Shown: positions 7,414 through 17,783, counted from the stretch's first letter. The stretch: DNA of 64,000 bases from an uncultured Paracoccaceae bacterium (GCA_947492475.1 CANLNM010000007.1:124001-188000), one strand, 5' to 3'. The notes: a model not told the origin generated them from the letters alone. A program made the numbers and translations.

Positions 7414-10400
7414 ATGACCAAATTTGACGCTAAATGGGCCAAAGCCGAGACCGAAAAGCGTAAATGGCTGGCCGAAAATGGGCTGTATTCCCAAGAGGAA
7501 GAAAAAGCCAATTGCGGCGTTGGGCTGGTTGTGTCCATCGACGGCGAACAGTCACGCAAAGTTGTGGAAAACGGCATCGCCGCATTGAAGGCGATCTGGC
7601 ACCGTGGGGCTGTGGATGCGGATGGTAAAACCGGTGACGGCGCGGGCATCCACCTCGAAATTCCGGTGGATTTTTTCTATGACCAAATCCGCCGCACGGG
7701 TCACGAACCCAAAATGGATCAGCTGATTGCCGTTGGTCAGGTGTTCCTGCCGCGCACTGATTTTGGGGCTCAGGAAACCTGCCGGACCATCGTCGAAACC
7801 GAAGTTCTGCGGATGGGCTACTATATTTATGGCTGGCGCCATGTGCCGGTCAATGTGGCCTGTTTGGGGGATAAGGCCAACGCGACCCGCCCGGAAATCG
7901 AACAAATCCTGATTTCGAATTCCAAAGGTGTGGACGAAGAAACATTTGAGCGCGAGCTGTATGTCATTCGCCGTCGCATCGAAAAAGCCGCGGCCGCCGC
8001 GCATATTAACGATCTGTATCTGGCGTCGCTCAGTTGCCGGTCGATCATCTACAAAGGGATGATGCTGGCTGAACAAGTGGCCGATTTTTATCCCGATCTG
8101 CTGGATGAGCGGTTCAAATCGACCTTTGCGATTTATCACCAGCGGTACTCCACCAACACATTCCCACAATGGTGGTTGGCCCAGCCGTTCCGCATGTTGG
8201 CCCATAACGGCGAAATCAACACGCTCAAGGGCAACCTGAACTGGATGAAATCCCATGAAATCCGCATGGCGTCAGCGTCATTTGGGGATCATGCCGAAGA
8301 CATCAAACCCATCGTCGCAGGCGGATCATCGGATTCGGCGGCTCTGGACGCGGTGTTCGAAGTGTTGGTGCGCGCCGGTCGGTCCGCGCCGATGGCCAAA
8401 ACCATGTTGGTCCCAGAAAGCTGGTCCAAGCAAGCCACCGAACTGCCCGATGCGTGGCGTGACATGTATTCCTACTGCAACTCTGTGATGGAGCCATGGG
8501 ATGGTCCGGCCGCGCTGGCGATGACAGATGGCCGCTGGGTATGCGCCGGTCTGGACCGCAACGGTTTGCGGCCCATGCGTTATGTCGTAACGGGTGACAA
8601 CCTGCTGATCGCGGGATCTGAGGCAGGTATGGTTCCTGTTGACGAAGCGACGATCGTCGAAAAAGGCGCGCTTGGCCCCGGTCAATTGCTGGCCGTCGAC
8701 ATGAAAGAAGGCACGCTGTTCCACGACACAGAAATCAAAGACAAACTGTCAGCCGCCCAGCCATTTGGCGAATGGGTTGGTAAAATTGTTGACCTCGAAG
8801 AAACGCTGGCGAATGTCGACGAAAAGCCGATCTTTGCCGGTGCGGAATTGCGCAAACGTCAGATTGCGGCGGGGTATTCCATCGAAGAGCTGGAACAAAT
8901 TTTGGCGCCCATGGCCGAGGATGGCAAAGAAAGCCTGGCCTCGATGGGGGATGACACACCGTCGGCGGTTCTGTCGAAAATGTATCGCCCGCTCAGCCAT
9001 TTCTTCCGTCAGAATTTCTCTCAGGTGACAAACCCACCGATTGACAGCCTGCGTGAATACCGGGTGATGAGCCTGAAAACACGGTTCGGGAACCTGAAAA
9101 ACGTGCTGGACGAAAGCAGCGCGCAAACCACAATTATCGTGCTGGACAGTCCCTTTGTTGGCAATGCCCAGTGGGAAGCGTTGACCGAAAACTTCAACTC
9201 TTCTTTGGTTGAAATCGACTGTACCTTCCCGGCGGGCGGCGGTGATACGGCCCTGCGCGCCGCGTTGGATCGTGTGCGCTCAGAGGCCGAGGATGCAGTG
9301 CGGTCCGGTGCGGGGCATCTGGTTCTGACCGACCAACACCAGGGCGCTGACAAAGTTGCGATGCCGATGATTTTAGCCACGTCTGCTGTGCATTCATGGC
9401 TCACAGAAAAAGGTTTGCGCACCTTTAGCAGTCTGAATGTGCGATCCGCCGAATGTGTTGATCCGCATTATTTTGCGGTTCTGATCGGCTGTGGTGCGAC
9501 CGTCGTTAACGCCTATCTGGCCGAAGATTCACTGGCAGATCGGATCGAACGCAACCTGCTGGATTGCGATCTGAACGAAGCCATTAAACGCTATCGGTCA
9601 GCCATCGATCAGGGTCTGTTGAAAATCATGGCCAAGATGGGGATTTCGGTTCTGTCCTCCTATCGCGGTGGTCTGAATTTCGAAGCCGTCGGACTAAGCC
9701 GCGCCATGTGTGCCGAATTTTTCCCCGGTATGACGTCGCGGATTTCCGGCATCGGTGTCAGCGGTATCCAACGCAAAGCCGAAGGTGTACACGCCAAAGG
9801 GTTCCTTGGCGGGCAGGATGTTTTGCCAATCGGTGGGTTCTATAAATCCCGCCGGTCCGGTGAAAAACACGCTTGGGAAGCGCAGACCATGCACATGTTG
9901 CAGGCGGCCTGTAACCGCAGCAGCTATGAGCTGTGGAAACAGTATTCATCGTCGATGCAGGCCAATCCGCCGATCCATTTGCGGGATTTGCTGGCGATCA
10001 AACCCTTGGGCGACGCGGTGCCAATCGAAGAGGTCGAAAGCATCACATCGATCCGCAAACGGTTTGTGACACCGGGCATGTCGCTGGGCGCGCTTAGCCC
10101 TGAGGCGCATAAAACCCTGAACGTGGCGATGAACCGGATTGGCGCCAAATCGGACAGTGGTGAGGGCGGCGAAGATCCCGCACATTTCCACCCAGAACCC
10201 AATGGCGACAACCCATCTGCGAAAATCAAACAGGTGGCGTCTGGTCGGTTCGGTGTCACAGCCGAATACCTGAACCAATGCGAAGAGCTGGAAATTAAGG
10301 TTGCGCAGGGGGCGAAACCCGGCGAGGGCGGCCAGCTGCCCGGCATGAAGGTCACCGACCTGATTGCGCGCTTGCGTCATTCGACCAAAGGCGTGACGCT

Positions 10401-11952
10401 GATTTCACCACCGCCGCATCACGACATCTATTCGATCGAGGATCTGGCCCAGCTGATCTATGATCTGAAACAGATCAACCCGCGTTGCAAAGTGACCGTT
10501 AAACTGGTGGCGTCGTCTGGTGTGGGCACAATCGCCGCAGGTGTGGCCAAGGCCAAGGCCGACGTGATCCTGATTTCTGGTCACAATGGCGGCACAGGCG
10601 CGTCGCCTGCGACGTCGATCAAATATGCGGGTCTGCCATGGGAAATGGGCCTGACCGAAGCGCACCAAGTGTTGGCGATGAACAACCTGCGCGAACGTGT
10701 GACCCTGCGGACCGATGGTGGCCTGCGCACCGGGCGTGACATTGTCATGGCCGCGATGCTGGGCGCCGAAGAATACGGTATCGGCACCGCTGCGTTGATC
10801 GCGATGGGCTGTATCATGGTCCGTCAATGTCAGTCCAACACATGCCCTGTGGGGGTTTGTACGCAGGATCAGGCGCTGCGTGATAAATTCACCGGCTCAG
10901 CGGATAAGGTCGTCAATCTGATCACATTCTATGCCACCGAAGTGCGTGAAATCCTGTCGGAAATCGGCGCGCGGTCATTGGATGACGTGATTGGGCGGGC
11001 CGATTTGTTGACCCAAGTGTCACGTGGATCGGCGCATCTGGATGATCTGGATCTGAACCCGCTGTTGATCACCGTCGATGGCGCGCAGCACATCACCTAT
11101 GATCGCAATAAACCCCGCAACGCCGTGCCAGACACGCTGGATGCGGAGATCGTCAAAGATGCGGCGCGTTTCCTAGAAGATGGGGAAAAGATGCAGCTGG
11201 AATATGCGGTGCAAAACACGCTGCGGACCATCGGCACACGCACGTCGTCGCATATCGTGAAAAACTTTGGCATGCGCAACACGCTGCAAGAGGATCACCT
11301 GACCGTCAAACTCAAAGGGTCGGCGGGGCAGTCCTTGGGTGCGTTTGCCGCGCCGGGGCTGAAACTCGAAGTGTCGGGCGATGCCAACGACTATGTCGGC
11401 AAAGGCCTGTCAGGCGGTACCATTGTTGTGCGTCCACCCATGGCCAGCCCGCTGGTTGCGGCCAACAACACGATCATCGGCAACACCGTGCTATACGGGG
11501 CCACGGATGGCTATCTGTTTGCGGCGGGTCGCGCCGGCGAACGGTTTGGCGTGCGTAACTCGGGCGCTAAGGTCGTGATCGAAGGCTGCGGATCAAACGG
11601 GTGTGAATACATGACCGGCGGCGTTGCTGTGATCCTTGGCTCGATCGGGGCGAACTTTGGGGCTGGGATGACCGGCGGCATGGCCTATCTCTATGATCCC
11701 GATCAGGTGTCTGGCCCGCTGTTGAACATGGAAACACTGGTGACATGCGCCGTGACCGTCAGCCATTGGGAAGACCAGCTAAAAGGTCTGATCGAACGTC
11801 ATCTGGAAGAAACCGGAAGCCGTCGCGCTGCAGATATTCTGCAGCATTGGGAACTGGAAAAATCCAATTTCGTGCAGATTTGTTCAACCGAAATGCTGGA
11901 CAAATTGCCCGCGCCACTGGGCATCGAAGATCAGGCGATCCCGGCTGAGTAA
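7414..11952 (+). CDS. gltB: Glutamate synthase (NADPH) large subunit
   Basis: 1512 aa, normal for the alpha subunit. The glutaminase class II domain starts at the Cys of ANCGVGLVV (about residue 34), so about 33 residues are presumably removed to expose the nucleophile. The central and FMN-binding synthase domains follow. They include GGEDPAHFH, KPGEGGQLPG, LISGHNGGTGASP and the 3Fe-4S cluster cysteines in MGCIMVRQCQSNTCPVGVC. The C-terminal beta-helix (GSNGCEYMTGG) ends the protein. The start has AAGGAGAG upstream. With GltD it makes the NADPH-GOGAT complex of ammonium assimilation. A terminator follows. Confidence 0.97.
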   Translation: MTKFDAKWAKAETEKRKWLAENGLYSQEEEKANCGVGLVVSIDGEQSRKVVENGIAALKAIWHRGAVDADGKTGDGAGIHLEIPVDFFYDQIRRTGHEPKMDQLIAVGQVFLPRTDFGAQETCRTIVETEVLRMGYYIYGWRHVPVNVACLGDKANATRPEIEQILISNSKGVDEETFERELYVIRRRIEKAAAAAHINDLYLASLSCRSIIYKGMMLAEQVADFYPDLLDERFKSTFAIYHQRYSTNTFPQWWLAQPFRMLAHNGEINTLKGNLNWMKSHEIRMASASFGDHAEDIKPIVAGGSSDSAALDAVFEVLVRAGRSAPMAKTMLVPESWSKQATELPDAWRDMYSYCNSVMEPWDGPAALAMTDGRWVCAGLDRNGLRPMRYVVTGDNLLIAGSEAGMVPVDEATIVEKGALGPGQLLAVDMKEGTLFHDTEIKDKLSAAQPFGEWVGKIVDLEETLANVDEKPIFAGAELRKRQIAAGYSIEELEQILAPMAEDGKESLASMGDDTPSAVLSKMYRPLSHFFRQNFSQVTNPPIDSLREYRVMSLKTRFGNLKNVLDESSAQTTIIVLDSPFVGNAQWEALTENFNSSLVEIDCTFPAGGGDTALRAALDRVRSEAEDAVRSGAGHLVLTDQHQGADKVAMPMILATSAVHSWLTEKGLRTFSSLNVRSAECVDPHYFAVLIGCGATVVNAYLAEDSLADRIERNLLDCDLNEAIKRYRSAIDQGLLKIMAKMGISVLSSYRGGLNFEAVGLSRAMCAEFFPGMTSRISGIGVSGIQRKAEGVHAKGFLGGQDVLPIGGFYKSRRSGEKHAWEAQTMHMLQAACNRSSYELWKQYSSSMQANPPIHLRDLLAIKPLGDAVPIEEVESITSIRKRFVTPGMSLGALSPEAHKTLNVAMNRIGAKSDSGEGGEDPAHFHPEPNGDNPSAKIKQVASGRFGVTAEYLNQCEELEIKVAQGAKPGEGGQLPGMKVTDLIARLRHSTKGVTLISPPPHHDIYSIEDLAQLIYDLKQINPRCKVTVKLVASSGVGTIAAGVAKAKADVILISGHNGGTGASPATSIKYAGLPWEMGLTEAHQVLAMNNLRERVTLRTDGGLRTGRDIVMAAMLGAEEYGIGTAALIAMGCIMVRQCQSNTCPVGVCTQDQALRDKFTGSADKVVNLITFYATEVREILSEIGARSLDDVIGRADLLTQVSRGSAHLDDLDLNPLLITVDGAQHITYDRNKPRNAVPDTLDAEIVKDAARFLEDGEKMQLEYAVQNTLRTIGTRTSSHIVKNFGMRNTLQEDHLTVKLKGSAGQSLGAFAAPGLKLEVSGDANDYVGKGLSGGTIVVRPPMASPLVAANNTIIGNTVLYGATDGYLFAAGRAGERFGVRNSGAKVVIEGCGSNGCEYMTGGVAVILGSIGANFGAGMTGGMAYLYDPDQVSGPLLNMETLVTCAVTVSHWEDQLKGLIERHLEETGSRRAADILQHWELEKSNFVQICSTEMLDKLPAPLGIEDQAIPAE

Positions 11953-11974
11953 GCCAATCAAAAATTCAGAAACA

Positions 11975-12001
11975 GGCGGTGCCATTTGGTGCCGCCTTTT
12001 T
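11975..12001 (+). terminator. Rho-independent terminator after gltB
   Basis: A 9-bp stem GGCGGTGCC / GGTGCCGCC (two G-U pairs), loop ATTT, followed by TTTTT. It lies 22 bp after the gltB stop and closes the glt operon. Confidence 0.85.
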
Positions 12002-12120
12002 CGTTCAGGAAGATTTAGGGTGTTTGCCCCATAGTGAACCTATCCGTGGGTCTTCAGAAGGTGGGCCGGTCCACAGGTTTCACATACAGAACGTTTCGTG
12101 AGCTTTGATTTCAGCATCCG

Positions 12121-12636
12121 GTGACGTTCATGTTCCACGCTTTTCGACAAAATGGTCCGACACCACCTGCGGGGTGTTTTGGCTCGGGTGCGCAATTGCT
12201 CACCCCAGAAGGGTACCGACAAGTCGAAGATCTGAGCTGTGGTGATCTGGTGATTGTTGGCGATGGGGGGCATCGACGGATTGAAAGCGTGATTTCGGTG
12301 CAAACCCGCGGGGTCGGCTATCACGCCCCAATTTTGGTTTTGCCTGGCGCGTTGGGCAACAAAGGGATGCTAACCCTAAGCCCCGGAACCCGGGTGCGTG
12401 TTGTCGGCTGGAAGGCGCAGCTGCATCGTGATCGTGAATCCGCAATTTTGCCGATCGACGAATTGGTCAATGGCAGTTCAATTGTACGCGAAGAGAAACG
12501 CAAAATGCAGTGGCATCACGTGTCCTGCCAAAATCCGCAATTGCTGACCTTTTCGGGGCTGCAGGTTGAATGCACTGATCCACAGGTCAACATGTCCCAA
12601 CAAAACGCCAAATTGTTCCAGATCGAAGTGCGCTAA
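12121..12636 (+). CDS. Stand-alone Hint (Hedgehog/intein-type) domain protein
   Basis: 171 aa, starting at GTG 12121 or ATG 12130; neither has a clear ribosome-binding site. The sequence CFGSGAQLLTPEGYRQVEDLSCGDLV matches the N-terminal block of Hint_2 domains common in Rhodobacteraceae, with the potential autoprocessing Cys first. LSPGTRVRVVGW is the second block typical of these proteins. Usually the domain is fused to secreted, calcium-binding or adhesin-like regions. Here nothing else is attached. Whether it self-cleaves is unknown. Confidence 0.75.
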   Translation: MTFMFHAFRQNGPTPPAGCFGSGAQLLTPEGYRQVEDLSCGDLVIVGDGGHRRIESVISVQTRGVGYHAPILVLPGALGNKGMLTLSPGTRVRVVGWKAQLHRDRESAILPIDELVNGSSIVREEKRKMQWHHVSCQNPQLLTFSGLQVECTDPQVNMSQQNAKLFQIEVR

Positions 12637-12796
12637 CGCCATTTGCCCCACAGGGTCGAAAACAACGGGCGAAATTTCGCCCCAATTTGTCTCAATTTTT
12701 CTTCACAACTCCCAATTCGTGACCAATTCACATCCTAGCAACGCCGTGGATCGTATTTGACTACACTCGTCGTCAGGAAAGACTTATGTTGGCCAC

Positions 12797-13516
12797 ATGG
12801 CAAAGAAGAGCAGTAAAAAAACCACCGAGCCAAAGGCCAAACGTTTCCAACCTCTGCGTTGGTTGCGGCGTTGGACGTTGCGCATCGGGGGGGGGATTGT
12901 CTTGTTTGTCCTGTTGATTGTGGCGCTGTTTAGCGTCGTGAACCCGCCAACCACCTATTACATCGTGTCCGAAGGCAGCCGTTTGGGTGGCGTGGATCGG
13001 GACTGGGTGCCGATGGAACAAATCGCGCCGGTCATGGCGCGCGCTGCGGTCGCCGCAGAGGATGCCGATTTTTGCGAACATTGGGGGCTGGACGTTTCAG
13101 CGATCCAGTCCGCCATCGAATCGGGCGGGGATCGGGGCGGATCAACGATCAGCCAGCAAACCGTCAAAAACGTCTTTCTCTGGCATGGCCGCACCTACAC
13201 GCGCAAAGCGCTTGAGGCGATGATCACCCCGGTTGTGGAATTGCTTTGGTCAAAGCAGCGGATCCTAGAGGTCTATTTGAACATCGCGGAATTTGACGAA
13301 GGCGTGTTTGGCGTTCAGGCCGCATCACAACACTATTTTGGCGTGGATGCTGCGGATCTTTCTTCGGTTCAGGCTGCCCGTTTGGCGGCGATCCTGCCTG
13401 CGCCAAAATCGCGATCTGCCTCAAATCCCAGCAGCTTTGTCCGCAATCGTGCGGCAGGAATCATCGACGGGGCGGCGACAATTCGGGCGGATGGGCGCGC
13501 AGATTGCTTTGAATAA
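12797..13516 (+). CDS. mtgA: Monofunctional peptidoglycan glycosyltransferase
   Basis: 239 aa. A basic cytoplasmic tail, one membrane anchor (about residues 30-49, GGGIVLFVLLIVALFSVV), then a GT51 domain: AAVAAEDADFCEHWGLD (catalytic Glu), RGGSTISQQTVKNVFLW, KQRILEVYLNIAEF and ASQHYFG. It polymerises lipid II glycan strands at the inner membrane and lacks a transpeptidase domain, which separates it from class A PBPs. Confidence 0.93.
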   Translation: MAKKSSKKTTEPKAKRFQPLRWLRRWTLRIGGGIVLFVLLIVALFSVVNPPTTYYIVSEGSRLGGVDRDWVPMEQIAPVMARAAVAAEDADFCEHWGLDVSAIQSAIESGGDRGGSTISQQTVKNVFLWHGRTYTRKALEAMITPVVELLWSKQRILEVYLNIAEFDEGVFGVQAASQHYFGVDAADLSSVQAARLAAILPAPKSRSASNPSSFVRNRAAGIIDGAATIRADGRADCFE

Positions 13517-13584
13517 CGCGTTGGGCGCTTGAAAATCGGATCACTTCGGGGCAAGACAGACCTGTCCCCAAGTATGAGATTTCG

Positions 13585-14250
13585 ATGAATCGCCTTTACC
13601 ATTACGCCCTGTCTCCTTATTCGCGCAAAGTCCGGTTGGTTCTGGCCGAGAAAAAGATCGAGGTTGAGCTGGTCGAGGAAAAATATTGGGAACAGGACCC
13701 GGATTTTTTGCGCCGCAATCCAGCTGGCAAGGTGCCGATCCTGAAGCTGGGCAATAAAACCTTGTCTGACAGTTCCGCGATTTGCGAGTTTCTAGAAGAG
13801 GCGTATCCCGATCCTGCTTTGCTGCCCAAATCGGCTGATGCCCGCTACGAAGTGCGCCGACTGGTTGCGTGGTTTGACGACAAATTTCACGCCGAGGTCA
13901 CATCGAAACTGATGGGTGAACGCGTGTTTCGCAAGGTGATGGGCACCGGATATCCCGACAGCGCCAATGTCAAAGCCGGGTCGCGTGCGATCAAATATCA
14001 TCTGGATTACATGACGTGGCTGTTGGATCAACGCCGTTGGTTGGCGGGCAATGACATGTCGATGGCGGATTTTGCCGCCGCCGCCCATCTAAGCTGTTTG
14101 GATTACATTTCTGATGTGGATTGGAACCGCTCTGAGGTCGTCAAAGATTGGTACGCCAAAATCAAGTCCCGCCCTGCCTTTCGGTCCTTGCTGGCCGATC
14201 AGGTGCCCGGATTTTTGCCGCCTGCGCATTATGCCAATCTTGATTTCTAA
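13585..14250 (+). CDS. Glutathione S-transferase family protein
   Basis: 221 aa. The N-terminal thioredoxin-fold domain begins MNRLYHYALSPYSRKVRLVL, with the Ser/Tyr of the SPYSRKVR motif in the glutathione site. NPAGKVPIL (cis-Pro) and SDSSAICEFLEE (GSH gamma-Glu binding) follow. The helical C-terminal domain carries SMADFAAAAHLSCLDYI. Cytoplasmic; physiological substrate unknown. It lies 25 bp before queG on the same strand, so the two may be co-transcribed. Confidence 0.9.
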   Translation: MNRLYHYALSPYSRKVRLVLAEKKIEVELVEEKYWEQDPDFLRRNPAGKVPILKLGNKTLSDSSAICEFLEEAYPDPALLPKSADARYEVRRLVAWFDDKFHAEVTSKLMGERVFRKVMGTGYPDSANVKAGSRAIKYHLDYMTWLLDQRRWLAGNDMSMADFAAAAHLSCLDYISDVDWNRSEVVKDWYAKIKSRPAFRSLLADQVPGFLPPAHYANLDF

Positions 14251-14274
14251 CGCACCCAAATTTGGGGGTCCGTC

Positions 14275-15309
14275 GTGGACCTAAAACAAAAGCTGTACGC
14301 ATTTGCGATCGAGGCCGGGTTTGCCAAAATGGGCATTTGCCGCCCGGATGCGAACCCACACTTGCCGGACCTGCTGGATCAATATGTCGCCAAAGGGCGG
14401 CATGGACAGATGGCCTGGATGCAGGAACGGATGCAGTGGCGCGCAGACCCAGCCACGCTGTGGCCGGATGCGAAATCGGTCATCATGCTGGCCGAAGTTT
14501 ACACGCCCGACCATGATCCGCTGGCGATTTTGCAACGTCCTGATCGCGGGGCGATTTCGGTCTATGCGGGTCAAAAGGATTATCATGACATCGTCAAAAA
14601 GCGTCTTAAACGGGTCGGGCGCTGGCTGATCGAACAGGACCCAGAGGCCCAGATCAAAGTGTTTGTCGACACCGCACCAGTGATGGAAAAACCACTGGGC
14701 GCGTCTGCCGGGTTGGGCTGGCAGGGCAAACATACCAATCTGTTGGGCCGTGATCTGGGGTCTTGGTTTTTTTTGGGCGCGATTTTCACGACGTTGGAAT
14801 TGCCCATTGATGAACCGGGACAGGAACAATGCGGGTCCTGCACGGCCTGTCTGGATATTTGCCCAACCAAGGCGTTTCCCGCGCCGTTTCAATTGGATGC
14901 GCGGCGCTGCATTTCCTATCTGACCATCGAACACAAAGGTCCGGTGGATTTGGAATTGCGCCCCGCACTGGGCAATCGCATCTATGGCTGCGACGATTGT
15001 TTGGCGGTGTGCCCATGGAACAAATTCGCCCAAACCGCCAGCGAGGCGCGCTATAAAACCCGCGATGAATTGCGCGCACCCCGATTGGCGGAATTGGCAG
15101 CGCTGGATGATCCATCCTTTCGCACGATGTTTTCGGGTTCCCCTGTGAAACGGGTTGGGCGGGATCGGTTTGTGCGCAATGTGCTGTATGCGATTGGCAA
15201 TTCTGCCGACGCGTCTTTGATTGAAACGGCACGTGATTTGACGCGTGACGCTGATGAAACAGTCGCGGATGCCGCGCGTTGGGCTGTCGCCCAGTTGGAG
15301 CTTTTATGA
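14275..15309 (+). CDS. queG: Epoxyqueuosine reductase
   Basis: 344 aa with GTG start preceded by TTGGGGG. The cobalamin-dependent enzyme converts epoxyqueuosine to queuosine in tRNA. Two ferredoxin-like clusters are visible: [16 protein letters not shown] at about residue 185, and [15 protein letters not shown] about 50 residues later. A catalytic Asp-containing segment [13 protein letters not shown] precedes them. A short HEAT-like C-terminus follows. The stop overlaps the start of the next transporter gene. Confidence 0.95.
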   Translation: MDLKQKLYAFAIEAGFAKMGICRPDANPHLPDLLDQYVAKGRHGQMAWMQERMQWRADPATLWPDAKSVIMLAEVYTPDHDPLAILQRPDRGAISVYAGQKDYHDIVKKRLKRVGRWLIEQDPEAQIKVFVDTAPVMEKPLGASAGLGWQGKHTNLLGRDLGSWFFLGAIFTTLELPIDEPGQEQCGSCTACLDICPTKAFPAPFQLDARRCISYLTIEHKGPVDLELRPALGNRIYGCDDCLAVCPWNKFAQTASEARYKTRDELRAPRLAELAALDDPSFRTMFSGSPVKRVGRDRFVRNVLYAIGNSADASLIETARDLTRDADETVADAARWAVAQLELL

Positions 15310-16217
15310 ACCCCGCCCGCGGTATTTTTCTAATGATTTCGGCCATTACGGTTTTCACGATTATGACCGCATTTATCAAAGAGGCAGGGCGCGTTCCCGC
15401 AGGCCAAGCGGTGTTTTTCCGGTCCTTTCTGTCAATTCCTGTGATCCTGATTTGGATGAAAATGCAGGGTGAATTTCCAGCGGCGTTGAAAACCAATCGG
15501 CTGGGCAGTCATGCCGTGCGGTCACTGGCGGGCAGTGTCGCGATGGGGCTGGGATTTGCCGGGTTGAAATACCTGCCCCTGCCCGAAGTCACCGCAATCC
15601 GGTTTGTCACACCGGTGGTGATGGTCATTCTGGCCGCCATTATGCTGGGCGAACGACTGCGGATGATCCGTATTTCGGCGGTTTTGGTTGGATTGATCGG
15701 CGTGGTGATCATCACCGCGCCGCGGTTTTCGTCGGGCTTTGCCAATGCGGCGGCGCTTGGGGCGATACTGACGCTGGGGTCCGCTTGTATGGCCGCATTG
15801 GCGCAGGTGTTTATCAAATCCATGTCGGGGCAGGAAAAGGCGACGACAATTGTGTTCTATTTCGGGGTGACGGCGACGTTTCTGTCCCTGTTCACCATTC
15901 CCTTTGGCTGGGTTTGGCCCACCGGATATGAGGCAAGTTTGCTGATTGGCGCAGGCCTGGTGGGCGGGATCGGGCAGCTATTGCTGACGTCGTCCTATCG
16001 ATTTGCCGATGCGGGGGTGTTGGCGCCGTTCACCTATGTCAGCATGTTGTGGTCGCTGCTGATTGGCTATGTCTGGTTCGCAGAAACGCCCACATGGCCG
16101 ATGATGGCCGGGGCAACGTTGATCATCGCCGCAGGGGCCGTGATCGTGTGGCGTGAACAGCAATTGGGCCAAGGCAACACCGCCGAACGCAAAGTCAAAG
16201 CCAAACGGTGGCAATAA
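15306..16217 (+). CDS. DMT/EamA family transporter
   Basis: 303 aa from ATG 15306 (ATGA overlap with queG, GGAG upstream). About ten hydrophobic segments in two EamA repeats are visible, the first with [11 protein letters not shown] and the second ending [13 protein letters not shown]. It is an inner-membrane drug/metabolite-type exporter or importer of unknown substrate. The coupling to queG is translational and probably not functional. Confidence 0.85.
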   Translation: MNPARGIFLMISAITVFTIMTAFIKEAGRVPAGQAVFFRSFLSIPVILIWMKMQGEFPAALKTNRLGSHAVRSLAGSVAMGLGFAGLKYLPLPEVTAIRFVTPVVMVILAAIMLGERLRMIRISAVLVGLIGVVIITAPRFSSGFANAAALGAILTLGSACMAALAQVFIKSMSGQEKATTIVFYFGVTATFLSLFTIPFGWVWPTGYEASLLIGAGLVGGIGQLLLTSSYRFADAGVLAPFTYVSMLWSLLIGYVWFAETPTWPMMAGATLIIAAGAVIVWREQQLGQGNTAERKVKAKRWQ

Positions 16218-16242
16218 AAAACCGCGCCGGATGGGGCGCGGT
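16216..16242 (-). terminator. Terminator of ilvE, shared by the convergent EamA gene
   Basis: Perfect 8-bp stem ACCGCGCC / GGCGCGGT with a 6-base loop. Read on the minus strand it is followed by TTTTTT, so it primarily ends ilvE. On the plus strand the T-run is weak and interrupted. Confidence 0.85.
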
Positions 16243-16268
16243 TTGATGATTTTTCGGTGGGCGCGGGC

Positions 16269-17138
16269 TTAGCTGCGCACCAATGCCTCATAGCTGTTGA
16301 CCATCTCTTTGGCCAGATCACCCACTTCGAACGTCCAGTCGCCGATTTGCCCCACGGGCGTCACTTCGGCGGCGGTGCCGGTCAGCCAGCATTGTTCAAA
16401 ACTGTCCAATTCTTCGGGCATGATGTGGCGTTCATGCACGGGGATTTGGCGATCCTGCAACATGCCGATCACGGTTTGACGGGTGATGCCGTTCAAAAAA
16501 CAATCGGGCTTGGGCGTGTGGACTTCGCCGTCTTTGACAAAGAACAGATTTGCGCCGGTCGCTTCGGCGACGTAGCCGCGATAATCATACATCATCGCGT
16601 CGGAACACCCCTTTGCCTCGGCGGCATGTTTGGACAGGGTACAGATCATATAGAGACCCGCCGCCTTGGCGTGGCAAGGGATCGTTTCGGGGCTAGGGCG
16701 TTTCCATTTGGCAATGTCCAGCTTGGCGCCTTTGTATTTCGCGTCGCCGTAATAATTGCCCCATTCCCAGGATGCGATCGCCAGACGAACCGGGTTTTTC
16801 GCCGATGCGACACCCATGTCTTCGCCCGCGCCGCGCCATGCAACTGCGCGCACATAGGCGTCGGTCAGGCCGTTCACTTCTAGAACTTGTTGTTTGGCGG
16901 CTTCGATTTCGTCAACACTGTAGGGGATTTCAAAATCCAGCTGATTGGCAGAAAAATGCAGCCGTTCAGAATGTTCGCGGCTTTTGAAGATCTTGCCATT
17001 ATAGGCGCGTTCACCTTCGAAAACGGAACTGGCATAATGCAGCGCATGCGTCAGCAGGTGGACATTGGCCCCGCGCCAATCCACGAGCTCACCATCCATC
17101 CAGATTTTTCCGTCGCGATCATCATAGGCACCCGCCAT
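16269..17138 (-). CDS. ilvE: Branched-chain amino acid aminotransferase
   Basis: 289 aa from the ATG at 17138, picked because AGGAGGAAAG lies just upstream; an in-frame start 24 bases earlier has no such site. Fold type IV PLP enzyme. HYASSVFEGERAY is at the N-terminus. KWKRPSPETIPCHAKAAG contains the PLP lysine (HAKA). YVAEATGANLFFV and FLNGITRQTVI bind the cofactor phosphate, and WLTGTAAEVTPV lines the substrate pocket. It interconverts Leu/Ile/Val and their 2-oxo acids. It is divergent from the petP-like gene. Confidence 0.93.
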   Translation of the reverse strand: MAGAYDDRDGKIWMDGELVDWRGANVHLLTHALHYASSVFEGERAYNGKIFKSREHSERLHFSANQLDFEIPYSVDEIEAAKQQVLEVNGLTDAYVRAVAWRGAGEDMGVASAKNPVRLAIASWEWGNYYGDAKYKGAKLDIAKWKRPSPETIPCHAKAAGLYMICTLSKHAAEAKGCSDAMMYDYRGYVAEATGANLFFVKDGEVHTPKPDCFLNGITRQTVIGMLQDRQIPVHERHIMPEELDSFEQCWLTGTAAEVTPVGQIGDWTFEVGDLAKEMVNSYEALVRS

Positions 17139-17177
17139 GGTCTTTCCTCCTGAGTTTTCCATTTATTTCGTGTATCG

Positions 17178-17190
17178 GTCCGTTTCGGAC
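17178..17190. promoter_or_regulatory. Small dyad in the ilvE/petP divergent promoter region
   Basis: Perfect inverted repeat GTCCG-TTT-CGGAC, 40 bp upstream of ilvE and about 95 bp upstream of the MarR-type gene. Position fits an operator for that MarR regulator or for ilvE control, but the arms are only 5 bp. Confidence 0.35.
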
Positions 17191-17285
17191 ATAAAATTAC
17201 GAAAAATCTGAGAATCGCTACCAGTCTGGTCTTGGAATGTCAACAACGCTGACTTATCGTGGGGGAATTCAAGATGGAGGCGCGG

Positions 17286-17783
17286 ATGAATCAGCTAAAT
17301 CCAAGTCCACGCGGACAGAATTTGCTGTTCCTGACGGACGAACAATTGCGCAAAGGCATCGAGGCGATGTTTTTCGCCTATCGCGGTTTTACCGCCGATC
17401 CGGATCGTATCCTTTCTGAAATGGCCTATGGGCGGGCGCATCACCGCGCTGTGCATTTCATCCATCGCAGCCCCGGAACCACCGTCAATAATCTGCTGTC
17501 GATCCTTGGGGTCACAAAGCAATCTCTCAATCGTGTGTTGCGTACTTTGATCGAAGACGGTCTGGTAGAGAGTAGAGTGGGCCAAAAGGATAAACGTGAA
17601 AGACACCTGTTTTTAACTGAAATGGGCGAAGCGTTGGAAACCGGGCTATCGACGGCTCAGCGGGATCGCATGCGCACCGCATTTCGGGCCGCAGGTCCCG
17701 AAGCAGTCGCAGGTTTCCGCCAAGTGCTTGAGGCTATGATGGACGAAGACATGCGGCGCCATTACGAAGCGTTGACGGAATAA
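17286..17783 (+). CDS. petP: MarR-family regulator, PetP-like
   Basis: 165 aa from ATG 17286 (GGAGG five bases upstream); two earlier in-frame starts lack such a site. The winged-helix core is visible: AVHFIHRSPGTTVNNLLSIL, then the recognition helix TKQSLNRVLRTLIEDGLVES, and the wing VGQKDKRERHLFLT. The pairing with a response regulator 10 bp downstream and the absence of a histidine kinase match the petP-petR arrangement described in Rhodobacter capsulatus. There the pair sits next to the bc1 genes, whereas here petABC is 20 kb away. Confidence 0.75.
   Translation: MNQLNPSPRGQNLLFLTDEQLRKGIEAMFFAYRGFTADPDRILSEMAYGRAHHRAVHFIHRSPGTTVNNLLSILGVTKQSLNRVLRTLIEDGLVESRVGQKDKRERHLFLTEMGEALETGLSTAQRDRMRTAFRAAGPEAVAGFRQVLEAMMDEDMRRHYEALTE

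Noticed and set aside
16257..16883. 208-residue plus-strand frame opposite ilvE
   Set aside because: Shadow of ilvE; no binding site and Phe/His/Gly-rich composition.
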